A DNA stretch of 64,000 nt from Sipunculus nudus. Lineage: Eukaryota; Annelida; Sipuncula; Golfingiida; Sipunculidae. The notes beneath the pieces were generated by a model. It saw only the letters and a list, made by a program, of their open reading frames with translations. It was not told the origin of the DNA and searched no databases. The DNA is taken from assembly GCA_026874595.1 (NCBI GenBank), contig CM049306.1, forward strand, positions 10,377,019 to 10,441,018, read 5' to 3'. Below, in pieces: positions 59,801 through 64,000 of the stretch. A program made the translations under genes and the position numbers. The first letter of the stretch is position 1, and every line of letters starts with the position of its first letter.

Positions 59801-60627
59801 TTGGGCAAAATTTAAGGTACCAATTTTTTATTTTTGCAAATATTTTAAAAAATTTAAAAGATTTTGATCTAATTTTGGGTATACAATTTAATTTTGATTA
59901 ATAAAAGTAATATTACTGGAAAAAAAGTGCTTAGCTTTAACAAGTTTTGTGTTAAGTGATAAAATTTCTTTCCTGATTATTTACAAAATGCATTATGTTT
60001 GGGCCCATAACTTTTTTAAATTATATAATACAGACCTAATTTCTGGCATGTACATAGGAATTATATAGAGGATTATTTATAGGAAATATGAGGAAAAACA
60101 GATGATTGGTTTTGATATTAGGCAGTCCTGAAGTGTGAAAATAGGTTTTTAATAAAAAATTGAGGTTTTTCCTTAATTTCTCAAAGGAATGAAGTCGCAA
60201 AGACCCAGTTTTCGGCTTGGTAGGAGATCTTGGGGACATCTAACATTATGCTGAATTTTGGATTCCTAGGTCTTACGGTTTCAAAACGTGCCACATCTAC
60301 GGACGGACGGACGGACGGACGGACGGACGGACAGACGGACGGACGACGGACAATGGACCACGACTATAGCTCAGATGACTTATAGTCAGCTGAGCTAAAA
60401 ATAGGCAAAATATCATCTTTTCTTTCAAAATATAGAGTAAAAAAAGATATGGCTTGTTGAAATTGAAACATGAAATATTCCAATGATGACGCCATGTTGA
60501 TTACTATGTAAACATGATGACATACTGATCGGCAGTGATTACCTGTTAACTGCATCCCAAAGTAAAGTAATAACACCGCAGCCGTCAGGTTGATAAGGTT
60601 ACGGCGGACACGGAGCCTCGGTACCAT
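26241..60627 (-). CDS. LARGE-like bifunctional-type glycosyltransferase (GT8-like + GT49), 18 coding exons
   Basis: LARGE enzymes are type II Golgi membrane proteins that extend the xylose-glucuronate repeat (matriglycan) on alpha-dystroglycan; GT8 adds xylose and GT49 adds glucuronate. The 18 exons total 1878 coding bases, 625 residues and a stop, with every junction GT-AG and in phase. Layout: cytosolic tail 1-9 (basic), signal anchor about 10-27, short stem to 56, GT8-like domain about 57-275, linker, GT49 domain about 333-612. GT49 motifs are DVTMATQLTLDR, YYPINYLRNVA, the DVD metal motif (440-442), GHRPTNFEYW, FEPYVIL and YVIHLPHP. The family GWNK segment reads FGDK. The GT8 domain is about 50 residues shorter than in vertebrate LARGE1 and has lost its DxD (GPD, 156-158), the DQD region and the metal-ligand His. 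Whole protein is shorter than the 756 residues of LARGE1. Xylosyl transfer is therefore doubtful; glucuronyl-type transfer or a partner role is possible. Orthology within the LARGE/B4GAT1 group is not settled. Confidence 0.88.
27058..27156 (-). CDS. LARGE-like exon 17
   Basis: Encodes (G)YTFKVLPDSYVIHLPHPVS then KGTLTWKSSHSYQ plus two bases. YVIHLPHP matches AYMIHMPHAP, which includes a metal-ligand His of GT49. Acceptor ATATTACAG, donor GTAAGT. Confidence 0.93.
28092..28219 (-). CDS. LARGE-like exon 16
   Basis: Encodes VTGGGAFEPYVILKTANLPQ then YDERLLERFGDKIIYGYLLW and GL plus two bases. FEPYV and YDER match LARGE1 FEPYVVV..EYDRR. The conserved GFGWNK reads ERFGDK. Acceptor CTTGAAG is weak; donor GTAATA. 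Confidence 0.88.
28258..28830. other. Repeat-like intronic DNA
   Basis: Starts with GCCTCCGCTAGGAGGGTATG and ends around a short open frame at 28576-28803; the style (CCGTCAGCCGTCTATTCGTCCG) is that of the other repeats here, but I cannot match it to a second copy in this window. Confidence 0.3.
29082..30260 (+). mobile_element. Family P repeat, copy P4 (best preserved)
   Basis: The 5' hairpin is GTATCCGCCAAAAC-AAA-GTTTTGCGGATAC. Core: units a (centres near 29394, 29674, 29948) and b (near 29544, 29820, 30098) alternate with a dimer period of about 275-281 bp, nearly all with GGTGGCGCCACC. At the 3' side ATTTTGGCGGATAC (30215-30228) inverts the 5' end, followed by the perfect hairpin GTAGTCG-CTTGT-CGACTAC (30231-30249) and CTAG (30257-30260), then T. 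Lies in intron 15 of the LARGE-like gene, antisense. Non-autonomous. Confidence 0.82.
31595..31657. repeat. (AT)n microsatellite
   Basis: About 31 AT dinucleotides. Confidence 0.95.
33030..34170 (+). repeat. Family V tandem-core repeat
   Basis: First part: units with GATTTGACCTTGAA or GATCAAGGTCAC (33039, 33175, 33297, 33426). Second part: four units around CTGATCAG-GCAGGAGACCCATAAGAT-A (about 33597, 33750, 33895, 33965). It closes with a GGACAGACGGACAGACAGAC microsatellite and a GC-rich end GGGGACC-type (CCCCATCACGCGCGGG near 34153). Boundaries approximate; no ORF. Confidence 0.6.
34427..34580 (-). repeat. SINE-like repeat, copy 2
   Basis: Shares GCACTCGTTTATGAGTGATA with copy 3 and GTGAGATTTTCATGGTCGG (- strand) with copy 1. 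On the - strand TTCAAATCTCAGCC resembles a tRNA B-box and TGGCTCCGGGGG could be an A-box, so a tRNA-derived SINE is possible. Confidence 0.5.
34857..34922. repeat. (AT)n microsatellite, one interruption
   Basis: About 66 bp of TA repeats with an AAA interruption near 34876. Confidence 0.95.
35152..35227 (-). CDS. LARGE-like exon 15
   Basis: Encodes (S)MKRGWNLGHRPTNFEYWKK then ANESYE. GHRPTNFEYW matches GHAPTNFAKW, the acceptor-loop motif of GT49. Acceptor TATTTCAG, donor GTATGT. Confidence 0.92.
35467..35540. repeat. (AT)n microsatellite
   Basis: About 74 bp of TA repeats in intron 14, 120 bp from exon 14. Confidence 0.95.
35661..35767 (-). CDS. LARGE-like exon 14
   Basis: Encodes ALVVPSFEALKQLDKLPVNK then AEMLEHLAKDTISGY plus two bases. 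Aligns with [23 protein letters not shown] of LARGE1. Acceptor TTCTTAG, donor GTACAA. Confidence 0.92.
35830..35876. repeat. (AT)n microsatellite
   Basis: TA repeats with one GT step, in intron 13, about 60 bp from exon 14. Confidence 0.93.
36349..36495 (-). CDS. LARGE-like exon 13 (GT49 DxD motif)
   Basis: Encodes PYYPINYLRNVAVSTVSTPF then TLFVDVDLVPKPNMFQHLKK and HLTRNMDNV. DVD is the metal-binding DxD. Donor GTAGGC. The acceptor region TTGTTATTACAG is abutted by repeat R1, which starts about 9 bases upstream of the exon. Confidence 0.93.
36504..37700 (+). mobile_element. Family R repeat, copy R1
   Basis: Left end CCATGGGTCATGACGCTCAG and CTGA. Interior: three units of about 300 bp, each opening GTCTGCAGAAACTGATGAAA (or close) and running to GATTCTAGGTCCAG-GTTACGATTTGTGCC. 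Two units carry GGTGGCNCCACC just before. Then GGACAGACGGACT-type microsatellite and a terminal hairpin TAGCTCAGCATGACT-GAA-AGTCAGCTGAGCTA ending CTAA. Left end abuts the exon 13 acceptor. Confidence 0.78.
37936..37990. repeat. (AT)n microsatellite
   Basis: About 27 AT dinucleotides in intron 12. Confidence 0.95.
38868..38990 (-). repeat. SINE-like repeat, copy 3
   Basis: Shares GCACTCGTTTATGAGTAATA with copy 2 and GTGAGAATTTTCACG (- strand) with copy 1. A 17-nt poly-C (38845-38861) abuts it on the left, as in copy 1. Confidence 0.55.
39284..39589 (-). CDS. LARGE-like exon 12 (start of GT49 domain)
   Basis: Longest exon, 102 codons, starting DPNKECAEFLIDG and containing YDVTMATQLTLDRFSVFEIF, SWSGPLVAAVHVTEEES and NNLTIHVVYKRG. 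This is the GT49 N-terminal signature (DVTLVTQLS-DR, W.GP.S.A.Y). Acceptor TATTTCAG, donor GTAAGT. Confidence 0.93.
40522..40755. mobile_element. Small TIR element (MITE) rich in G/C runs
   Basis: Left terminus AGGGGCTGATCCAGGA and right terminus TTGGATCCGCCTCTG are imperfect inverted repeats of about 15 bp. The interior is GGGGG-rich on the left and CCCCC-rich on the right. Resembles the widespread AGGGGCGGATCCA-ended MITEs. Target duplication not certain. Confidence 0.5.
40683..40706 (+). other. Potential G-quadruplex tract
   Basis: Four G-runs of 5-6 separated by single T. A C-rich run (about 40721-40738) follows and could pair with it instead. Confidence 0.7.
41525..41824 (+). CDS. Unrecognised open frame, 99 codons, doubtful gene
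   Basis: Composition is coding-like (mixed charged and Cys-containing: KRFECACGTSYDKDKDGYCL), unlike the repeat-derived frames around it. It lies inside intron 11 of the LARGE-like gene on the opposite strand. I recognise no family. It could be an exon fragment, a decayed retrocopy, or chance. The upstream in-frame start is weak and no clear splice acceptor was identified. Confidence 0.25.
   Translation: MLYTSYTLLMCVLSEDAVTPTFKSELKKLSIHDKRLRSFLPDVSLCTLYEHQYKTKRFECACGTSYDKDKDGYCLPYFMKKSTTGFFAVDYVDFLQGIV
44290..46210 (+). repeat. Poly-G-containing repeat units inside R4
   Basis: Units read AAGGAC-(G)n-GGTTATGATGGGAGTTACAA-C then TTTGCATATAC-like sequence. Poly-G runs at 44300-44316, 45406-45421, 45925-45940 and 46191-46202, plus an interrupted run near 44437. 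Flanking blocks TGGTTGGTTGATATGATTG and GAAATTGTTGCAAATAATAT are duplicated (about 44090 and 45170). Confidence 0.7.
44833..44895. repeat. (GA)n microsatellite
   Basis: About 60 bp of GA with occasional AAAG and ATAG interruptions; continues in degenerate form to about 44935. Confidence 0.9.
48392..48553 (-). CDS. LARGE-like exon 11 (end of GT8-like domain and linker)
   Basis: Encodes SYKEGPLLYSFNKHTEVENV then RRRHDMLSVFNGDLLR.. to QNQYEK. The NKH.E..R...L.F.GDLLR pattern matches [23 protein letters not shown] of LARGE1. The metal-ligand His of the preceding VIHWN is replaced (LLYS). Acceptor TTCCAG, donor GTAACG. Confidence 0.85.
48915..49620 (+). mobile_element. Family U tandem-core repeat
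   Basis: TATGTCCCCCG occurs at both the left (about 48917) and right (about 49563) sides. Three units of about 140-146 bp include GCAAGTTTGGTGACTGTCCC, GCGTTAACATCGTTTTAGCA and GTGACCTTGA/TCAAGGTCAT. Then a CGGACGGACGGACGG microsatellite and a GTCCCCCGC..GCGGGGGAC hairpin near the end. In intron 10. Confidence 0.65.
50585..50686 (-). CDS. LARGE-like exon 10
   Basis: Encodes NTVQEDTVVLPCHWAPSLTK and then DMNLFACLGTNVIR, aligning with FLVHQLPCYWNVQLSDHT of LARGE1; the LPC-W core is kept. Acceptor GTGTTACAG, donor GTGAGG. Confidence 0.85.
51088..51186 (-). CDS. LARGE-like exon 9
   Basis: Encodes GSVTNPDLVVMDLRVLRERG then DKEALLTRILSPK, aligning with GRGFNTGVILLLLDKLRKMK of LARGE1. FNTG becomes TNPD, and the helix with the family DQD is absent. 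Donor is the weaker GTTAGT. Confidence 0.82.
51577..51612 (-). CDS. LARGE-like exon 8 (36-nt microexon)
   Basis: Twelve codons, PIGMALMPLLNK, placed where LARGE1 has QVLGLVENQSDW. Acceptor TTATTTCAG, donor GTGAGT, phase 0 both sides. Confidence 0.75.
52013..52692. mobile_element. 680-bp element with perfect 70-bp terminal inverted repeats
   Basis: Bases 52013-52082 and 52623-52692 are exact reverse complements over 70 bp, beginning ATGGGGCTGTCCCACTTAGG. The inside is made of CGACA/GGCGAC words, including a near-perfect tandem duplication of about 39 bp around 52389-52470. No transposase and no obvious target duplication. It sits in intron 7, 75 bases from exon 7. Perfect termini suggest a recent insertion. 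Confidence 0.85.
52768..52854 (-). CDS. LARGE-like exon 7 (altered DxD strand of GT8)
   Basis: Encodes ILYLGPDMRFADDIQPFWDS and then MMNTLSQDK. It aligns with VIVLDTDITFATDIAELW of LARGE1, but DTD is replaced by GPD at residues 156-158, so the first metal-binding Asp is gone. Acceptor TTTTCACAG, donor GTAATG. Confidence 0.88.
53943..54017 (-). CDS. LARGE-like exon 6
   Basis: Encodes TDSRASSSAAGIAWYLNQDL and then HTPSK, corresponding to HYSGIYGLMKLVLTKTLPSD of LARGE1, the helix before the DxD strand. Acceptor CTTTCAG, donor GTAAAG. Confidence 0.8.
54527..54564 (-). CDS. LARGE-like exon 5
   Basis: Thirty-eight bases encoding VYSRCFTVPGLLQ, at the place of the vertebrate VRVDFYDAEEL segment. 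Acceptor TTTCTCAG, donor GTAAGA. Phase 1 in, 0 out. Confidence 0.75.
55494..55687. mobile_element. Small pogo/Tigger-like MITE flanked by TA
   Basis: Ends CAGTAGAA and TTAACTG form short inverted repeats with TA on both sides (55492-55493, 55688-55689). Interior repeats of TTAAGACCACTT and its relatives. Family assignment rests on general similarity to CAGTAGAACC-type MITEs. Confidence 0.5.
55933..56104 (-). CDS. LARGE-like exon 4 (start of GT8-like domain)
   Basis: Encodes VVPVTMVIMCAADSRGAARL then VKSILFYTRATISFTFLG.. to SSWELPN. Aligns with the vertebrate LARGE1 stretch HVAIVCAG..LVKSVLFHRR..FHLIAD..LFQTWMVP, the first Rossmann-like strand and helix of GT8. Acceptor CTTCACAG, donor GTGAGT. 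Confidence 0.88.
56423..56450 (-). CDS. LARGE-like exon 3 (28-nt microexon, stem)
   Basis: Only 28 bases: completes a Ser codon then NNQYGKCDK. Acceptor CCTTTCAG, donor GTAAAA. It restores phase 0 between exons 2 and 4, which is the main support for it. Confidence 0.65.
56585..57140 (+). mobile_element. Family R repeat, copy R2 (short, one unit)
   Basis: Left end CCCATGGGCCATGACGCTCA then GCTGA; a single core unit (CCAGTCTGCAGGAACTGATG to TTAAGATTTGTGTCC); right hairpin TAGCTCAGATGACT-ATC-AGTCAGCTGAGCTA and CTAA. In intron 2, antisense to the host gene. Confidence 0.78.
57247..57301 (-). CDS. LARGE-like exon 2 (stem)
   Basis: Encodes ATIFNSGIRGPSDVQTTN plus two bases. Flanked by a CATTTCAG acceptor and a GTGAGC donor. 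Phase 1 in, phase 2 out. Low-conservation stem between anchor and catalytic domains. Confidence 0.65.
57766..60398 (+). mobile_element. Family R repeat, copy R3
   Basis: Left end ACAAGGGACCTATGGGTCAC then GACGCTCAGCTG; AT-rich middle; two units opening CGTGCCATGGTCA-AGTTGGG, shared with R4; (ACGG)n at about 60298-60350; terminal hairpin TAGCTCAGATGACT-TAT-AGTCAGCTGAGCTA and CTAA at 60395-60398. In intron 1, 145 bases from exon 1. Confidence 0.75.
60543..60627 (-). CDS. LARGE-like exon 1: start codon and signal anchor
   Basis: Encodes MVPRLRVRRNLINLTAAVLL and then LYFGMQLT plus one base; a basic N-terminus followed by a hydrophobic segment, a type II anchor. Donor GTAATC. An in-frame ATG 24 bases upstream (60653) is possible, but a CAG acceptor just before 60639 suggests that the exon begins at 60639 and that ATG 60627 is the start, with an upstream non-coding exon not found. 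Confidence 0.75.
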
Positions 60628-60639
60628 ATCTTCTAGTTC

Positions 60640-61549
60640 CTGGAGCAAATCATACATTTTTATTTTATTCTCAACTAACATAATAAATTCAAAGAAAAAA
60701 ATGTTATAACTATATTTTATGGTCAAACGGAGAGTTGCATTTAAATGATTTCTGTTTTACCCTTCAAGGCTATTTAATGACACGTAGTTGGCGTGTTTAT
60801 GGGATATTATGTTTTTATGCATGCTCCTATGAACAGCCCAGAATGCATGCATTAAGACAGGCATCGGGGCAGAGGTGGGAGCTTTAACCATCAGACTTCG
60901 TGCTTCGCTGGTTATATCCAGTTTAACTGAAATTGTTCTCTTGTTTATAACTGTTCCCCTGCAGCCAGATCCATGAGAACAATTGCATCTGTGTCAATCA
61001 AAACAACAATGTCAGAGATAAAAGTATAGCATAATTTTAAATAAAAACAAATCACCTGAATATAGGGGTCGGTCTGAAAGTCATGTCAGTAGATAATGAC
61101 GTATCAAATAATAACAGATGCGTAGGAACCTTGGCTTCACTAAATGCATATTAAGCGAACCATTTTTCCTGCTTGCAGCGCTAAGGTCCTTATTCGAACC
61201 TTTCAGTTCTTAAAACTATCTAACGGCATGCGTAAGATATCAGGTTTCCTCAATGTTTATAAACTTTTGCTCTGGATATATACACCATCATAGAGAATAT
61301 TTTATGCTGCTTAAGTGTGTACATGCCAAGTGGTCTAAGAGTAAGGCAGTTCTCACAACCCTTCTTCTCAGTGAAAAGGTAACCAAAAAGCATAAAAATA
61401 AATTGAGAAGACATACTGATGAAGAATGAGAACGGCATGGATGATATACTATTAGACAAGCGAAGAAAAACGGAATCTAGAAAGTCATGGAGGACATAGT
61501 GCCACCATTTGACAGCTGATCTTTTATTTTTTACGTACCATTATTGGTT
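60640..61549. other. Upstream region of the LARGE-like gene
   Basis: Should hold a 5' non-coding exon or promoter if exon 1 is spliced at 60639. No TATA-type promoter, CpG-rich stretch or exon can be supported. Confidence 0.35.
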
Positions 61550-61705
61550 AATGTTACATTATCGATTATTTTTCAAACGTTATCGGTTGGGTATTACATT
61601 ATCAGTTGATTTGTTATAACGATATCAGTTTGTGTTACATTATCGGTTAAATTCTTATTACATTATCGGTTAATGTTACATTATAAGATGATTATTACAT
61701 TATCA
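61550..61705. repeat. Short degenerate repeat TTACATTATCGGTTAA
   Basis: TTACATTATC-type words recur about six times with irregular spacing (about 61554, 61595, 61634, 61658, 61677, 61698), some with CAGTT in place of GGTT. Confidence 0.65.
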
Positions 61706-62046
61706 GTTGTAACAGGCCGTCTGGCAAGAAACTACATTTTCCTGGCTATACTGGTGAGCGCAATATTAATGAATCTGATCCCATAATTATATGCTCAACA
61801 TATTGAGTGATTAGTCTGGACCCAAAATGCTTGGCTGCATTTTCGTTGGCATTTTGTCTAGTATTATTAAAGAAACTGTTGTTTTCATTACTTCACTTGT
61901 GTGTGTTTGTGTAGTTGTTAGAAATGCTAGCATGAAAATAATAAAAAATAAATAAAAAGTAAAAAACAAATAGGTCTCTATCCATCTGTGATGTTATCTT
62001 TCAGCAAAACGGGGCTACATTTTCTTCCAGTTAATTAGGACTTAGA

Positions 62047-62274
62047 ATGAATTGTGATAGCGGGGGGGGGGGGGGGGGACCTAATGAGTTTATATTCTGG
62101 AGCTTCATGGAGACCCCCGAGGTCAAAACAAGAAGTGTAAGTAGTACCCATAACGACGAAGCCCTTAATGTGTTAGTTGATGGTCAAAGACATTTAGAAA
62201 ACCAAATAAGAGAGCTTATTGATGAAATACGTTCTCCAATCCGAGGAGAAATATTCGGCCCTAGACTCAACTAA
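62047..62274 (+). CDS. Unrecognised open frame after a poly-G run, doubtful
   Basis: The second half (HNDEALNVLVDGQRHLENQI then RELIDEIRSP) is a plausible amphipathic helix and looks coding; the first part runs through poly-G (about 62062-62078) and is not credible. It may be a fragment of a retroelement or a decayed gene. No family recognised. Confidence 0.25.
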   Translation: MNCDSGGGGGGPNEFIFWSFMETPEVKTRSVSSTHNDEALNVLVDGQRHLENQIRELIDEIRSPIRGEIFGPRLN

Positions 62275-63294
62275 GTCCATGTATCCTCTTTCTTAAATGA
62301 CCAGTTGATAAAACCTGGCGGGTCATGTAAGGCAAGTATCGTGTCTTATTAAGTATATTGGTATTTTTAATTTGAAATTTCCAGCTGAGGGATGGGTACG
62401 GATTTGGAAGAACCAGTTGAGGGATGGGTACAAGAAAAAGTAAATATCTTTGATGTTAAAGTAGAGGAAGCCTTTCTTATTAAAGGGGAGCACGGAACTG
62501 GTACAGAAATGAGACAATCTAGTCCGGTAAATTATAGGATGTAATGTTTTTTTGAGAAAATACGAATGTTTACGTCAAGGTAATCAATAGAGTCCAGGAT
62601 AGTAATTTCTGTAATGACACTTTGGATATGGTATGTGAATCTGCCTCAAAAATTTATTCAGATGCATGAATTTTGCATGGGGCATCTAGGGCTTTTTTTT
62701 CAATCCCAAATCAGTTTGTAGGTAACGTTGTCATGTAGATGAACAAGCACAGCTTGTAGATGGTCCAGTTCTAGTGGAGCCCTCAGCTAGAGCAGATATC
62801 CTACCAGCCTGATATGTTACAGAAGGTTGCTACACTGTAAACAACAGAAAAATTTGTTTGGGTGTCATGAATGAAGGGCCGAGCATTATTACCATCCAAT
62901 TCGGAAAAGTGTCGCTATTCACAGAACATAATGATAAATGCAATCTTCCATGATAGAGTGAGATATCTGGTATAACAGCAAGTGTCCGTGTGTCAGGGTA
63001 AATTGAACCGTTCCAGGGGAATGCATTTTAATATCATGGAAACAGGTACATGATGAGTCTGTGTGTGAGACATTTGTATTCAAGATGGGACAGATAAGTC
63101 CTATCTGAAGGGATTTATTTATTTGAAAATATTTATACAGTTTGACGTAATAGCCTGATCTTGCGCAAGTACCTGGATAAGATGACAATAGTAATAAAAC
63201 AATCAGAATATGAAATGAGGTACAAGTGAGTACATGCATGCAAAAATGGAATATAAAATATGTACAATATCAGATGATTTAAGTAGAAATTCTA

Positions 63295-64000
63295 GATTCT
63301 AAAATTCTAATGTTCGTTAGCAGCCCTCTGGATATCAAGTGCTTGAGGCATTTCTTGAATGTATATAGGGAAAGGTTTTCTTTAGTTTCTGTTGATAGAC
63401 TATTTCATACTTTGGGGCCCATGAATTTAAATGAGTCCCCTGCGCTGAATCTGATCTAGTGCATTAGTATGGACACTCCGCGCATATGTGTTTGGTCAGT
63501 CATATATGAGAGGCACTGATTGTTTAAACATTTGTAAACCAACACGCAGGTGAGGTATTTGCAATGTTCTTCTTATGACTGAATGCCCGGCATTATTCTA
63601 AGGTCATCACAAGTACATTCCTAATCAAATCCTCGGCTGGTAAAAAGAACGGCCTGGTTCTGAAATTTCTGCATTTACTTAAAATTTTAGCAGTTGTATA
63701 CCCCCGTATCGTCATGCAATAGTCAAAGTTTGGCTAGATGAGGCCCTTATAGATCTTAAGATGTACATCCTCAGGTAACAATCAACTGATTCTGATTGAC
63801 GTAACAATTATAGAAGATAACACTCTTGATATCTGTACGATTTGCTTTGTCCAGCATAATAAAGGGATGAGCCCCAAAAACTTTTCATCAGATGAAGCAT
63901 TGAAAGTGGCAGATTTATTCCAACGAAGAAAGGCGAGTAGATTTGGATTTTTATGATATTTTACCCAGCAAGATAAGAAAGAAGGATTAAGTTCAAATCA
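63295..64000 (-). pseudogene. Decayed LINE reverse transcriptase, C-terminal end
   Basis: On the - strand, broken frames match the conserved end of non-LTR retrotransposon RT: LKIYKGLI-stop-PNFDYCMTI, then KYLTCVLVYKCLNNQCLSYM, then FSAGDSFKFMGPKV-stop-NSLS and LSLYTFKKCLKHLI. These follow the family order YKSLI.P.FDYC, AVLVYKCLNNLAP.YL, SF...GPK.WNSLP and FK..LK. At least two stops (one replacing the Trp of WNSL) and frame shifts show it is dead. It probably continues past the right edge. Confidence 0.75.

Noticed and set aside
60961-61020. - strand peptide with a DTD motif (VVLIDTDAIVLMDL), tempting as a GT8 DxD exon
   Set aside because: It lies upstream of the start exon, has no GT donor and is stopped soon after; the GT8 strand is already supplied in phase by exon 7.

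Overview
The window looks like animal nuclear DNA, most likely from a mollusc and probably a bivalve. Genes are split by GT-AG introns, intergenic and intronic DNA is AT-rich, and the two recognisable genes are metazoan. The many interspersed repeats with tandem cores, ACGG-type microsatellites and terminal hairpins resemble the pearl/HINE-type elements described from bivalves. No prokaryotic genes, rRNA, tRNA or CRISPR arrays were seen. The lineage call is an inference.

Two host genes face each other tail to tail. On the + strand, three exons between 8895 and 15798 encode the C-terminal end of ANAPC4, a subunit of the anaphase-promoting complex; the rest of that gene was not found and presumably lies left of the window. 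On the - strand, 18 coding exons between 60627 and 26241 assemble, with continuous reading phase and GT-AG junctions throughout, into a complete protein of 625 residues. It is a LARGE-like glycosyltransferase: a short cytosolic tail, a signal anchor, a GT8-like domain and a GT49 domain. The GT49 domain keeps its DxD metal motif (DVD), but the GT8 domain has lost its DxD (GPD), the DQD region and the C-terminal His, so it looks like a pseudo-glycosyltransferase domain.

Almost everything else is repeats. Family P has four copies (4770-6919, 10938-13771, 23114-24294, 29082-30260) with a hairpin at the 5' end, a tandem core carrying the palindrome GGTGGCGCCACC, and a 3' end made of a hairpin followed about 10 bases later by CTAG, as in rolling-circle (Helitron/Helentron) elements. 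Family R has four copies (36504-37700, 43320-47758, 56585-57140, 57766-60398), all within introns of the LARGE-like gene and all antisense to it. Families S, Q, U and V are tandem-core repeats. Inverted-repeat elements include a 1538-bp nested insertion in one P copy, a 680-bp element with perfect 70-bp termini, a 2.1-kb foldback and a near-perfect 133-bp inverted repeat pair. A decayed LINE reverse-transcriptase end sits at the right edge.

The most notable cross-cutting signals are the degenerate GT8 domain, the shared palindrome and hairpin/CTAG ends of the repeats, and at least 17 copies of the nuclear-receptor-type 9-mer TCAAGGTCA, mostly spread over four unrelated repeat families, against about 0.5 expected by chance.
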